DNA from: Gammaproteobacteria bacterium
Lineage (GTDB): Bacteria; Pseudomonadota; Gammaproteobacteria; Steroidobacterales; Woeseiaceae
DNA: 64,000 nucleotides
NCBI GenBank assembly: GCA_022600955.1
Contig: JAHZJK010000024.1
Location: forward strand, 310,003-374,002
Direction of reading: 5' to 3'
Shown here in pieces: positions 24,385 to 33,887 of the stretch. The translations under genes were made by a program, and so were the position numbers. The first letter of the stretch is position 1; every line of letters begins with the position of its first letter. The notes below the pieces were generated by a model. It did not search any database. It saw only the letters and a program-made list of their open reading frames with translations, and had not been told where the DNA came from.

Positions 24385-25230
24385 CTAACGTCGGCGCCTG
24401 TTCTGCTGCCGCCTGCGCGCATTAGCGAGAATACCGAATACGACGAACAGGCCGAGTAGCGGCAGGCCAATGCTCCCGCCACCACCGGAGCCCGATCGCC
24501 AACTGGTCTCCGCGCGCTCGCCATTTTCCACGGCATCTTTGAACGTGACCAGTTCTCGTTCGAGGTTCTCGATCATGTCGCCGGTTGCTGCATCGAAGCT
24601 CCCGGTCTGCAGGTGCCTAAGATCGCGCGCATTGTCGACAAGCGTCGTGTTTTCCTGCTGCCTGTGTATTCCCGGGGCACGGAACAGAAGCTTCGCTGTT
24701 TCGGCATCAAACACCGCGGTGTCGATCATCGTCTGGACTTCGTTGCTATTGCCTTTCACAAACATCGTGCCAACGATAGTCCAGTAGAGCAGGGCGCTGT
24801 CCCGCTCGCCCGAATACGACACCTGATCGTATGACACCAGAGCGACGACATCGAGGTCGTAAAGCGACGCAACCTGCTGCATGCCTCGAGTGCCGCTGGT
24901 GGAACGCAAATATGTCTCCGGAATCGTATCAATAGTCTGTACGTAGGGCTTGTCACGAAATTGGCTGGCGACTTTGTCGAGCAACGCCTGTTTGTCCGTC
25001 TCCGATATGTCCCGATAGCTGTTGCTGGGCACAAATGCGATGCCAACACGCAAAGGTAATTCCAGGTGCGGCATACGCCCGTCAGCTTTCGGAGGCAGCG
25101 TTCCGTCTGGATACAAAAAGTCGACCAGGCTGCTGGATGCGCCCTGGCGGAATTGTTCCTGACCGCCCAGAAACATGCTGCAGCCTGCCAACAGCGGCAA
25201 TAGCGTCATCGCGAGGATTAGTTTGCGCAT
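24385..25230 (-). CDS. Rhombosortase-dependent (rhombotail / GlyGly-CTERM) lipoprotein
   Basis: A 281-residue protein with a lipoprotein signal (LLPLLAGC, lipidated Cys17). The C-terminus has a glycine run GSGGGG followed by a hydrophobic helix (about 254-270) and an arginine-rich tail ANARRRQQNRRRR: the tripartite GlyGly-CTERM signal cut by rhombosortase. The body includes LRVGIAFVPSNS and YDLDVVALVSYDQV, as in the rhombotail lipoprotein family. It would be lipidated at one end and processed at the other, then displayed on the envelope. The cognate rhombosortase gene is not in this window. The function is unknown. Confidence 0.78.
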   Translation of the reverse strand: MRKLILAMTLLPLLAGCSMFLGGQEQFRQGASSSLVDFLYPDGTLPPKADGRMPHLELPLRVGIAFVPSNSYRDISETDKQALLDKVASQFRDKPYVQTIDTIPETYLRSTSGTRGMQQVASLYDLDVVALVSYDQVSYSGERDSALLYWTIVGTMFVKGNSNEVQTMIDTAVFDAETAKLLFRAPGIHRQQENTTLVDNARDLRHLQTGSFDAATGDMIENLERELVTFKDAVENGERAETSWRSGSGGGGSIGLPLLGLFVVFGILANARRRQQNRRRR

Positions 25231-25367
25231 GGTTTCGTGCTCCTGTGTAATGACGTCAGCTTTGGCTTCAGGAGCGTAATTTGCAACGAAATTCGCAGAA
25301 GTATCGTTGAGTTAACCAATTAGTATTAAAAAATGATACGTTATGTGTGTCCTGACGGGAGGCGGCT

Positions 25368-26120
25368 ATGGCACAGGCGCAAACGCTTGTTAATGAACTC
25401 AAGAAGGCCCTGCGAGAAAGCGGCATTACCTATGCCGATGTTGCCGTTCACCTGCAGCTCAGCGAGGCCAGTGTGAAGCGCCTGTTCAGTCGGCAGACAT
25501 TCTCGCTCGAGCGTATGGAACGCACACTCGAACTGCTACGCATGGATTTCCACGATCTGGTTGAGCGCGTAAATTCGCGCCGCGAGTATGTGAGTCAGCT
25601 TACGCCTGAGCAAGAGGAGGCACTGGTTGGTGACACGGTGCTGCTCGTGATCACCTTTCTGGTTTTGAATCGTTGGCGCTATGACGAGATCAGGACTGTC
25701 TATGATTTCGAAGAGAACCTGATTCAACAGAAACTGATCCGACTCGATCGTCTGCGCATGATTGAGTTGTTACCCTTTAATCGCTACCGCCTGCTGACGG
25801 CGAGAAATTTTACGTGGCGGCGCAATGGGCCCGTGCAGAACTTTTTCGCAACGCGAGTGCAGACAGAGTTTTTCGATAGCGCCTTTGATCAGCCAGAAGA
25901 TGAACTACGCTTCGTTGGCGGCATGTTGTCGGAGGGCAGTATTACCCGTATGCATGAGGCGATTGATCGTTTGAGTCAGTACTTTGATGAACTGGTCGAA
26001 AAAGATTCGCGGCTGCCTATGAAGCAGCGCATAGGTTGCAGTGGCGTTTTCGCAATTCGCCCTTTGCAGTTTTCGATGTTTTCGCAGTACCAGACAGGCG
26101 GTGATCCACAGGGAGAGTAG
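25368..26120 (+). CDS. XRE-type helix-turn-helix regulator
   Basis: A 250-residue protein with an N-terminal Cro/C1-type HTH (about 8-65: YADVAVHLQLSEASVKRLFS) and a long C-terminal part without a known domain that is rich in helices. GGGAGG lies 6-7 bases before ATG 25368. The 137-base intergenic region to the divergent lipoprotein gene is AT-rich (around 25310-25345), as expected for the promoter. The target is unknown; the neighbouring lipoprotein is a candidate. Confidence 0.78.
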   Translation: MAQAQTLVNELKKALRESGITYADVAVHLQLSEASVKRLFSRQTFSLERMERTLELLRMDFHDLVERVNSRREYVSQLTPEQEEALVGDTVLLVITFLVLNRWRYDEIRTVYDFEENLIQQKLIRLDRLRMIELLPFNRYRLLTARNFTWRRNGPVQNFFATRVQTEFFDSAFDQPEDELRFVGGMLSEGSITRMHEAIDRLSQYFDELVEKDSRLPMKQRIGCSGVFAIRPLQFSMFSQYQTGGDPQGE

Positions 26121-26136
26121 TCAGTCTGGCGTATTG

Positions 26137-26478
26137 CTAGCGGCGCGACGGCCAGCTCTGTTTCATGATTCCGAACAATAGTAGCGTCACGATACCGGTG
26201 GCTATGCTGACAGGTACATTGCCATCAATTACCAGCAGCATCAGCGAAACCAGGAATGTGCTGGCTATGACGGTCGCGCCGATAAACCGAGTCGTTTTCA
26301 CGACCAGCAAGATGCCGCCCAGCAGCTGAGCCACACCGAATGTAATGAGCATTGGATCGGAGAAGCCAAAGCGGCCGAAAAACTCAAGGTCCTGGGGCAT
26401 CAGCAGAATTTTGGTGATTCCGGACAGCGTGGCCAATAACGCTACAACTGCCAGCAGAATGACATAGGCGATCTTCAT
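26137..26478 (-). CDS. DoxX-like small membrane protein
   Basis: A 113-residue protein with four hydrophobic segments (about 4-22, 43-62, 66-84 and 88-105). The pattern SGITKILLMPQ followed by a loop and FGVAQLLGGILLVV matches DoxX-like proteins, small inner-membrane proteins of mostly unknown role, some linked to oxidative stress. It is 7 bases downstream of the small Cys/His gene and likely co-transcribed with it. Confidence 0.75.
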   Translation of the reverse strand: MKIAYVILLAVVALLATLSGITKILLMPQDLEFFGRFGFSDPMLITFGVAQLLGGILLVVKTTRFIGATVIASTFLVSLMLLVIDGNVPVSIATGIVTLLLFGIMKQSWPSRR

Positions 26479-26485
26479 CTAGTTG

Positions 26486-26671
26486 CTATGCCGCGTCGAA
26501 CCTGGCCTTGTTTTCTGCCATCCATTTTTCCATATCTTCCTGGGTGTGGCTGGAATTACTCATTACGTCGGCGTGCGCCTCCATGTAATGAGGTCTGAGA
26601 GCGGTCATCCACTCCTCGAATGTTTCGCCGTCCGCGGTTACATCACACAGGTCGCAGCTAACTGTTTTCAT
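26486..26671 (-). CDS. Small Cys/His protein (61 aa), possible DUF1059-like zinc binder
   Basis: A 61-residue protein starting MKTVSCDLCDVTADG and continuing with FEEWMTALRPHYMEAHADVM. Cys6, Cys9 and two histidines (HYMEAH) make a plausible C-x2-C...H-x4-H zinc site, similar to DUF1059-type small proteins. The frame fits snugly between neighbours with a 7-base gap to the DoxX-like gene, which supports it as real. Function unknown. Confidence 0.65.
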   Translation of the reverse strand: MKTVSCDLCDVTADGETFEEWMTALRPHYMEAHADVMSNSSHTQEDMEKWMAENKARFDAA

Positions 26672-26763
26672 CGTCGTTCTCTCGTCAGTTCTGTAGTGTT
26701 GGCAATCAGTCTAGCACCTGTCAGTCAACAAATCGTCGCGCAGGTCTCGCAGTATTTTCCGTG

Positions 26764-27600
26764 TCATTTACTGCGCGTCTCTCCGGGCCTGGTAAACAGG
26801 TCCAGGCCCTCGAGCTCGGGTGGTCGATGTTCTTTTTCGTCGGCTACGCTCGTGTCTACATGAATCCCTATGCTGTGGTCAGCGCCGATATACTTGTGCA
26901 GTATCGCCCGCCCCATATCAGTCAGGAACAGCCAGACAGGCGGGAGAGCAAGATTGGTCGTGCGCCCTTGCCAAAAAGATGAGTGAGGTTCGTAATGCTG
27001 GCTGTCGCTATCGGCGTCTCCCAAGTGCATCACCGTCGTTACGTTATCCAGCGTCACGCGAAACACAATGTTCTCTACGTGGGCATGACGTTCGGGCCAT
27101 CCGCTGTGTGCAACCCGAACAGCCTCGATTTGTAAGCCCTTCATCGTCAGTTGTGCAGCGGCACTGTCGCGCTCAAGCGCAATGCCATGGAGCCGGCTGG
27201 ACAGTGTCGTATCCGGTTGCTCCTGCAGCGCTAACAAAGCGGTGATTGCCTGTTGCGGCCCGAATAGCTCCACTGTTGGCCAGGCTCGCAGAAAACTCAT
27301 CACCACGGCCGGGTCAAAGTGGTCGCCGTGGTGATGGCTGATGAATACCGCATCGATGCCGTCCCAGGGAGGCTCGCCCTTGAATAGTGCCGCTTCCGTT
27401 GCGACTGGCACGCGGTCGTAAATTCCGTAGTCACTTCGAAAAAACGGATCGAAAAGTATTTTCGTGTCACCGCGAGAAACCATGACGCCGGCATTGGCCA
27501 GGTAGTGCGCGCGCCACGAAGGTTGGTCGTCTGCAAAGGACGGCATTGCGAAAAGTGCGAGCATCGTCAGTGCGAGAAGTTGAGTTGGCGTGTTGTGCAT
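26764..27600 (-). CDS. Secreted MBL-fold metallo-hydrolase
   Basis: A 278-residue protein with a signal peptide (cleavage near MPSFA-DDQ). The metal motif ISHHHGDHFD is the H-x-H-x-D-H signature of the metallo-beta-lactamase fold, followed by VAHSGWPERHAH and HLGDADSDSQHY for further ligands. UlaG/lactonase-like members share this layout. ATG 27600 is preceded by AAGGA at 8 bases, better than ATG 27609. It lies 13 bases after the alpha/beta hydrolase gene, as a two-gene operon of exported hydrolases. The substrate is unknown. Confidence 0.8.
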   Translation of the reverse strand: MHNTPTQLLALTMLALFAMPSFADDQPSWRAHYLANAGVMVSRGDTKILFDPFFRSDYGIYDRVPVATEAALFKGEPPWDGIDAVFISHHHGDHFDPAVVMSFLRAWPTVELFGPQQAITALLALQEQPDTTLSSRLHGIALERDSAAAQLTMKGLQIEAVRVAHSGWPERHAHVENIVFRVTLDNVTTVMHLGDADSDSQHYEPHSSFWQGRTTNLALPPVWLFLTDMGRAILHKYIGADHSIGIHVDTSVADEKEHRPPELEGLDLFTRPGETRSK

Positions 27601-27613
27601 CGTTCGCATCCTT

Positions 27614-28591
27614 TTATGTGCCTGGCTGTAAAATACCGACACCGGCTTTCTGCAGGAAAGCATCGATTGCCGCTGCGGTGTGTTCTGGTGCTTCTTCCAT
27701 TGTCAGATGGCCAACATCCTCGAAGATCTCTAACTCGGAATTTGGGATCATCTCGTCGAACGTAATTGCATCTCCGGGCAGAGTAACCTGATCTTCTGCG
27801 CCCCACAGGATCAGTGTCGGCAAAGTCAGTTCGTTTAGTCGCAGCGCAAAGTGCGGCTCGCGGTCAACGACCGCCCTCAATCCGGCTGCACGTCGGTTGC
27901 CCGGATAGCGTAGCAATTCCCAGTAGCGATCGACCATCTCGTCCGTCACGTGGGCATCGTTGGCTACGTTGTCCAGCAAGGACCTCTCGAATACGGATCG
28001 TGGTGTGATGTGCTGAGCCAGGGACCGGCCAACTGGATTGCGCATGATACGGGCGCCGAGATACAGCCGTGGTTTCTCGGCATCCGGAGGCGGTGGTGCA
28101 CCTGATGAGTTGATCAGAATGAGGGCGTTTGTCTTATTCGGTTGCGCCAACGCATAACGCCAGGCAACCCAGCCGCCCATGGAGTTTCCGGCGAGCGCGA
28201 ATTCATCGACCCCGGTCGCTTCGATTACCGCTGATGTTGCTTCAGACATACCTGTCGCAGAATAGTCATCCTGCGGATGCGGGCCGGTAAGTCCATGGCC
28301 AGGTTGGTCATAGGATATGAGGCGATACCGGTCCTTGAGTAATTCAACCAGGGGTTCGAATGTTTGCAGAGATGCGTTCGAACCGTGAATCAGAATAATT
28401 GCAGGACATTCCCCGCACCCCTGATCACGATAATGAACTGACATACCACTCGGAGTCTCAGCCACTCTGAGGTCAGGCCCGCCGTACTTGATGCGCATTG
28501 CCGCTGCGTCACTATCCGGGGTCTTGAATACGAAAAACATAACCGCAAGCGATGCTGCTACGAATCCCAGCAATAGTGCGACCTTTTTCAT
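27614..28591 (-). CDS. Alpha/beta hydrolase with N-terminal membrane anchor
   Basis: A 325-residue protein. Residues 4-22 form a membrane anchor or signal. The hydrolase core has LIHGSNAS (67-74, oxyanion hole), DQPGHGLTGP, nucleophile Ser137 in GNSMGGW, WGAEDQVTLP with the acid, and DVGHLTMEEAPE with the base. This is the typical epoxide-hydrolase/haloperoxidase-like serine hydrolase pattern. It is the first gene of the two-gene unit with the MBL-fold enzyme, and diverges from the Rieske gene at 28747 across a 155-base intergenic region. Confidence 0.85.
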   Translation of the reverse strand: MKKVALLLGFVAASLAVMFFVFKTPDSDAAAMRIKYGGPDLRVAETPSGMSVHYRDQGCGECPAIILIHGSNASLQTFEPLVELLKDRYRLISYDQPGHGLTGPHPQDDYSATGMSEATSAVIEATGVDEFALAGNSMGGWVAWRYALAQPNKTNALILINSSGAPPPPDAEKPRLYLGARIMRNPVGRSLAQHITPRSVFERSLLDNVANDAHVTDEMVDRYWELLRYPGNRRAAGLRAVVDREPHFALRLNELTLPTLILWGAEDQVTLPGDAITFDEMIPNSELEIFEDVGHLTMEEAPEHTAAAIDAFLQKAGVGILQPGT

Positions 28592-28746
28592 CTTAGCTCT
28601 CCGTTGTATAGATCGTTGTCAGTTGAGGTAAAAGACGTAAGAGACCGGCGACCCCGCATGCGGATAAGTCCGTATCTGGTGAGTAATAACGTTTGTGATA
28701 TCGTAACTATTCTTACCTATTTTCGTTTCATATTGTGGAATAAATA

Positions 28747-29967
28747 ATGAGTGCGGTCATGAATGAGGACACGCGATCAATCGACGATTTGATTGCCAGT
28801 CAGAAACCCGGCTATTCACTCGATCAGCGCTTTTATACTGATCCAGCGATCTATGAGCTCGAACTCGAAAAAATAGTCAATCGCAACTGGATACTTGCCG
28901 GTCATGTATCTCAGCTTGCCGAGCCTGGTGATTTCAAAGTACTGAATGTCGGCCGGGAGTCGGCGATTATCGTGCGAGGACAGGACGGCAATCTGAAAGG
29001 GTTTGCGAACGTATGCCGGCATCGCGGCTCGCTTGTGTGCCTTGAGTCCGAGGGTCATGCTGACAAGTTCCAGTGCCCCTACCACGGCTGGATGTACGAT
29101 ATTGATGGCAACCTGATTGCGGCGCGCAATATGCCGGATGATTTTGACATGCAATCGCATAGCCTCAACCCGGTTTCGGTCGACGAAGTCCATGGTCTTG
29201 TATTCGTTTGCTTTACAGACCAGCCATTGTCGCTTGAGGGATGCAAACGGGACCTCGAAGAGCCAATGGCCATGTTTGACTTTCCCAATCTCAAGGTCGC
29301 CGCGCAGAAAAGCTATGAGATACCGGCAAACTGGAAACTCTCGATCGAAAACTACCAGGAGTGCTATCACTGCGCGACGGCGCACCCAGAGTATGCGTTG
29401 ATGCACACGCTAATGCTTGATCGGGACAAACGCGAACGCGTGCAAGGCACGATGCTCGAACGCATGCAAGCTTGCGGTGTGAAGGACCTGTACGTCGACT
29501 TCATAGACACAGCAGCGCGTCCTGGCGAGATTGGCTACGGTTACAGCAGGACAGCACTATTCAACAAGTACAAGACCGGCAGTGAAGGCGGAGTTCCGGT
29601 TGCGCCATTGCTCGGCAAGTTTTCCGACTACGATGGCGGCGCATCAGACTTTTCTTTCGGTGCGTTTTCGTTTCTGCTTGCCTACAGTGATCACGTGGTT
29701 GCTTACGTATTCACGCCGATCGATCACAATCGCTCTAACTGTGAAATCTTCTGGATGGTACGTGGGGATGCAGAAGAGGGTAAAGACTATGATGTCGAAA
29801 AACTCACCTGGCTCTGGGATGTTACGACGCATGCCGACAAGCGCATCATCGTTAACAACTCCAAGGGCGTTCACTCCCGTTACTACCAGCCCGGGCCTTT
29901 TTCGGGCATGGAGCGGGCGGAACGGGTCTACATCGAGTGGATATTGCAGGAGTTACAGCGGCCCTGA
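28747..29967 (+). CDS. Rieske oxygenase of the carnitine/betaine monooxygenase class
   Basis: A 406-residue terminal oxygenase. The Rieske centre is Cys90-x-His92 ... Cys110-x2-His113. The mononuclear iron site is ENYQECYHCATAHPE with His208 and His213, and the residue bridging the two metal centres is Glu205 where most ring-hydroxylating oxygenases have Asp. Glu at this place marks the quaternary-amine oxygenases (CntA, GbcA types), which cleave or demethylate carnitine, betaine or stachydrine. It stands alone, convergent with the ABC transporter operon. No reductase gene is adjacent, so it borrows electrons from a distant reductase. The substrate is probably an N-methylated compound. Confidence 0.85.
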   Translation: MSAVMNEDTRSIDDLIASQKPGYSLDQRFYTDPAIYELELEKIVNRNWILAGHVSQLAEPGDFKVLNVGRESAIIVRGQDGNLKGFANVCRHRGSLVCLESEGHADKFQCPYHGWMYDIDGNLIAARNMPDDFDMQSHSLNPVSVDEVHGLVFVCFTDQPLSLEGCKRDLEEPMAMFDFPNLKVAAQKSYEIPANWKLSIENYQECYHCATAHPEYALMHTLMLDRDKRERVQGTMLERMQACGVKDLYVDFIDTAARPGEIGYGYSRTALFNKYKTGSEGGVPVAPLLGKFSDYDGGASDFSFGAFSFLLAYSDHVVAYVFTPIDHNRSNCEIFWMVRGDAEEGKDYDVEKLTWLWDVTTHADKRIIVNNSKGVHSRYYQPGPFSGMERAERVYIEWILQELQRP

Positions 29968-29987
29968 TCGTCAGATGCTGAGAAAAC

Positions 29988-30788
29988 CTAGGGCCGTGCG
30001 CTGCGGCGCATGATCAGCCACGCGAGTGCTACGCCAGTGCTGACCGCGACAATGATCAGTGTCGCAAGTGCATTGATGTCAGGCGATACGCCGAGTTTTA
30101 CTTTCGAGAAGATATACATCGGCAAAGTTGTGCTGCCTGGCCCCGATACAAAGCTTGCAATCACCAGGTCATCAAGCGAAAGCGTGAACGATAGCAGCCA
30201 GCCGGCCACCATTGCCGGCGCAATTAGCGGTAGCGTAATGTCGAATACCACGCGCAACGGTTTACCACCGAGATCCATCGCCGCTTCCTCAAGAGACTCG
30301 TCCATGCCGAGCAAGCGCGATTGCACGATGATAGCGACGTAGGCCATTGAGAAAGTGGTGTGCGCGATAGTGATGGTTGAGAAGCCGCGTTGCCCTGGCC
30401 AGCCCGTAAACTGTTGCAGGGTTACGAACAGCAGCAGGAGCGACAGTCCGGTGATCACTTCAGGCATCACCATCGGCGATGAGATCATTCCCGAGAACAG
30501 CGTACGGCCTTTGAAGCGGCCGAAGCGCGCCAACGCCAGCCCGGCCATCGTCCCGAACAGGGTTGCCGCGGTGGCTGATGTCACTGCAACCTTCAAGCTC
30601 AGTAGTGCCGCATCGAGTATCAGGTCGTTCTGCAGCAGCTCACCGTACCAGCGCGTCGAAAAGCCACCCCATATAGTGGCGATTGACGAGTCATTAAATG
30701 AATACAGAACGACCAGCAACAGCGGCAAGTAGAGAAACGCGTAACCAAACGCAAGTGTCGAGATAATGAAGCGCGACTTGCTGCTCAT
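29988..30788 (-). CDS. ABC transporter permease, PotI/PotC-like
   Basis: A 266-residue inner-membrane permease with six spans. The EAA loop is EAAMDLGGKPLRVVFDITLPLIAP, the contact with the ATPase. It is the last gene of the operon for a spermidine/putrescine-type importer and overlaps the PotH/PotB-like gene by four bases. LxLDDLVIASFVSGPGSTTLPMYIFS is typical of PotC/PotI proteins. The transported compound may be a polyamine or another cationic amine. Confidence 0.88.
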   Translation of the reverse strand: MSSKSRFIISTLAFGYAFLYLPLLLVVLYSFNDSSIATIWGGFSTRWYGELLQNDLILDAALLSLKVAVTSATAATLFGTMAGLALARFGRFKGRTLFSGMISSPMVMPEVITGLSLLLLFVTLQQFTGWPGQRGFSTITIAHTTFSMAYVAIIVQSRLLGMDESLEEAAMDLGGKPLRVVFDITLPLIAPAMVAGWLLSFTLSLDDLVIASFVSGPGSTTLPMYIFSKVKLGVSPDINALATLIIVAVSTGVALAWLIMRRSARP

Positions 30789-31681
30789 GCGCTACTGTCC
30801 TGGTCGCTTGCCTGGTAACGCTGTAGCAACACGATCGGAACGACCAGCAATAACAGCAACACGATCGCCACTGCGGATGCCAGCGGCCAATCCCGATTGA
30901 CGAAGAATTCATCAAACAGGACGCGGCCAATGAGCAATGATTCAGGCCCGCCGAGCAGGTACGGGATAACGTATTCGCCCATCGCCGGGATGAACACCAA
31001 CAGGCAGCCCGCTATGACACCAGGTCTTGCGAGTGGCCAGGTAATATCCCAGAACGCTCGTGTTCTCGACGCACCAAGGTCTTGTGCAGCCTCAACGAGG
31101 TCGAGATCCATGCGTTCGAGGGTGGCGTAGAGCGGCAATACCATAAACGGCAGGTAGGTGTACACGAGGCCGATGAATACCGCGAAATCGGTGTACATCA
31201 TTTGAATCGGTTGTTCGATGAGGCCCGCCCACATCAGGAAGTTGTTGATGACGCCGTAATTGTTCATCAGTCCCATCCAGGCATACACGCGCAACAGAAA
31301 GGAGATCCAGAAGGGCAGCACTATCAGCAACAAGAGCAGGCCACGTGTTGCAGGCTGCGTCCGCGCAATCCCGTAGGCCATTGGGAAACCCAGGCTTAGG
31401 CAGAGAACGGTCGCCATGGCTGCCATCAATACAGAGCGCAGGTATGTGATCGCGTATAACTTGTCGGTTAACAGAAACCTGAAGTTGTCTGCGGTAATGG
31501 AGAGATGACCCGTTGCGTCGAATGTCGGTGTGAACGGTGGTTGTGCGATTACCGGGTCCGCGAGGCTGATTTTCAAAATGATGGCGAAGGGTGCGAGAAA
31601 AAACACCAGCAACCACAAGTACGGCGCGGCCAGCGCAAAGCGCCGCCACAACTCGTCTTTACTGTTGTGCGTCGTAGCCAT
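30785..31681 (-). CDS. ABC transporter permease, PotH/PotB-like
   Basis: A 298-residue permease with six spans and the EAA loop EAAQDLGASRTRAFWDITWPLARP. RVYAWMGLMNNYGVINN and GEYVIPYLLGGP are characteristic of PotB/PotH. The ATG at 31681 overlaps the stop of the ATPase gene by one base (TGATG), so it is translated by coupling; a longer frame to 31741 would run into the ATPase gene. Confidence 0.88.
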   Translation of the reverse strand: MATTHNSKDELWRRFALAAPYLWLLVFFLAPFAIILKISLADPVIAQPPFTPTFDATGHLSITADNFRFLLTDKLYAITYLRSVLMAAMATVLCLSLGFPMAYGIARTQPATRGLLLLLIVLPFWISFLLRVYAWMGLMNNYGVINNFLMWAGLIEQPIQMMYTDFAVFIGLVYTYLPFMVLPLYATLERMDLDLVEAAQDLGASRTRAFWDITWPLARPGVIAGCLLVFIPAMGEYVIPYLLGGPESLLIGRVLFDEFFVNRDWPLASAVAIVLLLLLVVPIVLLQRYQASDQDSSA

Positions 31682-32772
31682 CAGTCCATCAGAATCACGG
31701 CGCTGCGCGGCCGCCAGGATAACCATACGGGTTCGTCCCATTCGAGGAATCGGGTGACGGACCTGCGACGATTCTGCGAGCTCGCCTGTACGATCTTGCC
31801 GGTTTCGAGACGGATGCGGTACAAGGAGCGATTGCCAAGATAGCCGAGGTCGTCAACCACTCCTGCGACACAAGTATCTTCGTCGTTGCTCGGCTTGTCT
31901 TTGCTGAGAAATATCTTCTCGGGCCGTACGGCCACCTCAACCTGTTGTCCTACCTCGAATAGCTGCTTGCCGAGCGCTGTGATCGCGGTACCCGTTTCGT
32001 CCGAGTACAACTCTATACGGTCATCGAGCATGCGGGTGACAACGGCTTCGAACGTGTTGATAGTGCCGATGAAATCGGCGACAAAGCGATTGTCCGGGAA
32101 TTCATAAATCTCTTTCGGTGTGCCGACCTGCTGGAAGCGGCCCTTGTCCATAACTGCGATGCGACTCGATAGCGTCATGGCCTCTTCCTGATCGTGCGTT
32201 ACCACGACGAAGGTGATGCCGAGCTCGTCCTGGATGTTCATCAGTTCGAACTGCGTTCTTTCCCGCAATTTCTTATCGAGTGCTGCAAGCGGTTCGTCGA
32301 GAAGTAAGACCTTTGGTCGCTTAATCAATGCGCGCGCGAGCGCAACGCGCTGGCGTTGCCCACCCGACAGTTGATCAGGCTTCCTGGTTTTGAAGTCTTC
32401 AAGCTGCACGAGTGCGAGCATTTCGTCGACGCGCTTGTTGATCTTCGCCTTGGCGATACCCTCTTTTTGCAGTCCGTAGGCGATATTCCGGGCAACGTTC
32501 ATGTGCGGGAAGATCGCGTAAGACTGGAACATCATGTTTACAGGCCGGTCGTACGGCGCCTGATGCGTTACATCATTACCATCGATCTCAATCTTGCCTG
32601 AACTCGGAATTTCGAAGCCCGCGAGCATCCGCAGCAAGGTTGTCTTGCCGCAGCCGGAGCCGCCGAGTATCGAGAATAGTTCGCCTTTGCCGATATCGAG
32701 GTGAACATCGTCAACGGCAACGAAATCGCCAAAATGCTTGCTGACGCCGCGGATTTTTATGAAATCCTTCAT
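31681..32772 (-). CDS. ABC transporter ATPase, PotG/PotA-like
   Basis: A 363-residue ATPase: Walker A GGSGCGKT (37-44), Q-loop Gln83, signature LSGGQ (135-139), Walker B VLLLDE (155-160), D-loop and switch His in VTHDQEEAM, then a C-terminal TOBE domain from about residue 285. This matches spermidine/putrescine importers. The ATG overlaps the stop of the binding-protein gene by four bases. Confidence 0.9.
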   Translation of the reverse strand: MKDFIKIRGVSKHFGDFVAVDDVHLDIGKGELFSILGGSGCGKTTLLRMLAGFEIPSSGKIEIDGNDVTHQAPYDRPVNMMFQSYAIFPHMNVARNIAYGLQKEGIAKAKINKRVDEMLALVQLEDFKTRKPDQLSGGQRQRVALARALIKRPKVLLLDEPLAALDKKLRERTQFELMNIQDELGITFVVVTHDQEEAMTLSSRIAVMDKGRFQQVGTPKEIYEFPDNRFVADFIGTINTFEAVVTRMLDDRIELYSDETGTAITALGKQLFEVGQQVEVAVRPEKIFLSKDKPSNDEDTCVAGVVDDLGYLGNRSLYRIRLETGKIVQASSQNRRRSVTRFLEWDEPVWLSWRPRSAVILMD

Positions 32773-33887
32773 AGCCCGCTCTTGACGCGAGCGAAGGCCC
32801 GAGTGCGAACGCGCTCTTGCTTCGGAACCGCAGAAATAACGGGATAGACACGCTCCCAGGTCTCGTCATCGGGAAATATCGCGGTGTCGTTCAGGATTTC
32901 TGCATCAATGAACTCCCACGCAGCACGGTTGGCCGTTGCGTAATTGACAGTATTGGTGGTCTCGGCTGCTATATCGGCGCGCAGCATGAAATCGATAAAC
33001 CGATAGGCATTGTCGGTGTGCGGTGCGTCGCTTGGAATATAAATGCCGTCGACCCACAAACCCGATCCCTCCCGGGGCGCGGTATAGCGCAGCTCAATGT
33101 CCAGCCCGGCTTCACGGGCACGTGTTGCGGCTGTCGCGTAGTCACCTGACCAGCTCATTGCGACACAGACCTCACGATTCGGGAGGTCAGAGAGCATCTT
33201 GGTATTGCTGAAGTACCGCACGTGTGGTCGCGCCCTGGAGAGTTGTTCTTCTGCGGCGAACAAACTTTCGTCATCCACTGCCTGCGGGTCCCTGCCGAGG
33301 TAGGCGAGAGCCATTGGGAAAAGATCAGTGGAGCCGTCGAGAAGACTGACGCCGCAGTCGGACAGCTTCGCGATGACTTCGGGGTCAAAAAGCACGTCGG
33401 CACTGTCCATGGGGTGATTGGGCAGGCGCTCACGCACCATCTCTACGTTCCATGCGTAGCCTGTAGTACCCCAGTGATAGGGAATATTGTAGTCAGCAAC
33501 GACATCGTACACGCTGATTCGGTCCAGCATTTTCTCATCAAGATTGCCGTAGTTGCTGAAGCGTTGTTTGTCGAGTTTCTGGAACACGCCAATCGGAACC
33601 AGCCGTGTGGCGAACTGGTTGCTATGAAATACGACATCGTAGCCGCTACTGCCAGCCAGCAGCTTGACGTCGACGACTTCGGACGAGTCATAGGTATCGT
33701 AGTTAACTTTGATTCCGGTCTCGGCCTCGAATCGCTCGACTGCACCGGGTGCGATGTAATCGGCCCAATTGTAAACGTTGACGGTATTGCTGTCGTTTCC
33801 AGCCTGAAACTCGGCATCCTGTGAGCACGCTCCAGCCACAACCAACAAAGCCAATGGGCTGATGCATTTCAGGCTATTCAGGGTCAC
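32769..33887 (-). CDS. Periplasmic amine-binding lipoprotein, PotF/PotD-like
   Basis: A 372-residue substrate-binding protein with a lipobox (VVAGAC, lipidated Cys21). NVYNWADYIAPGAVERFEAET is the hallmark of PotF/PotD proteins. Aromatic and acidic residues of the binding cleft appear in YNIPYHWGTTGYAWN, DGSTDLFPMAL, MSWSGDYA and GSGLWVDGIYIP. The Asp residue in WSGDYA and Trp/Asp around WVDG bind cationic amines in the family. Overlaps by four bases with both neighbours place it in the same transcript as an acyl-CoA dehydrogenase. Confidence 0.88.
   Translation of the reverse strand: MTLNSLKCISPLALLVVAGACSQDAEFQAGNDSNTVNVYNWADYIAPGAVERFEAETGIKVNYDTYDSSEVVDVKLLAGSSGYDVVFHSNQFATRLVPIGVFQKLDKQRFSNYGNLDEKMLDRISVYDVVADYNIPYHWGTTGYAWNVEMVRERLPNHPMDSADVLFDPEVIAKLSDCGVSLLDGSTDLFPMALAYLGRDPQAVDDESLFAAEEQLSRARPHVRYFSNTKMLSDLPNREVCVAMSWSGDYATAATRAREAGLDIELRYTAPREGSGLWVDGIYIPSDAPHTDNAYRFIDFMLRADIAAETTNTVNYATANRAAWEFIDAEILNDTAIFPDDETWERVYPVISAVPKQERVRTRAFARVKSGL

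Noticed and set aside
25251..25258. TGACGTCA palindrome upstream of the rhombotail lipoprotein gene
   Set aside because: Half-sites are adjacent without the 4-base spacer, so it does not fit the Crp/Fnr site; probably chance.
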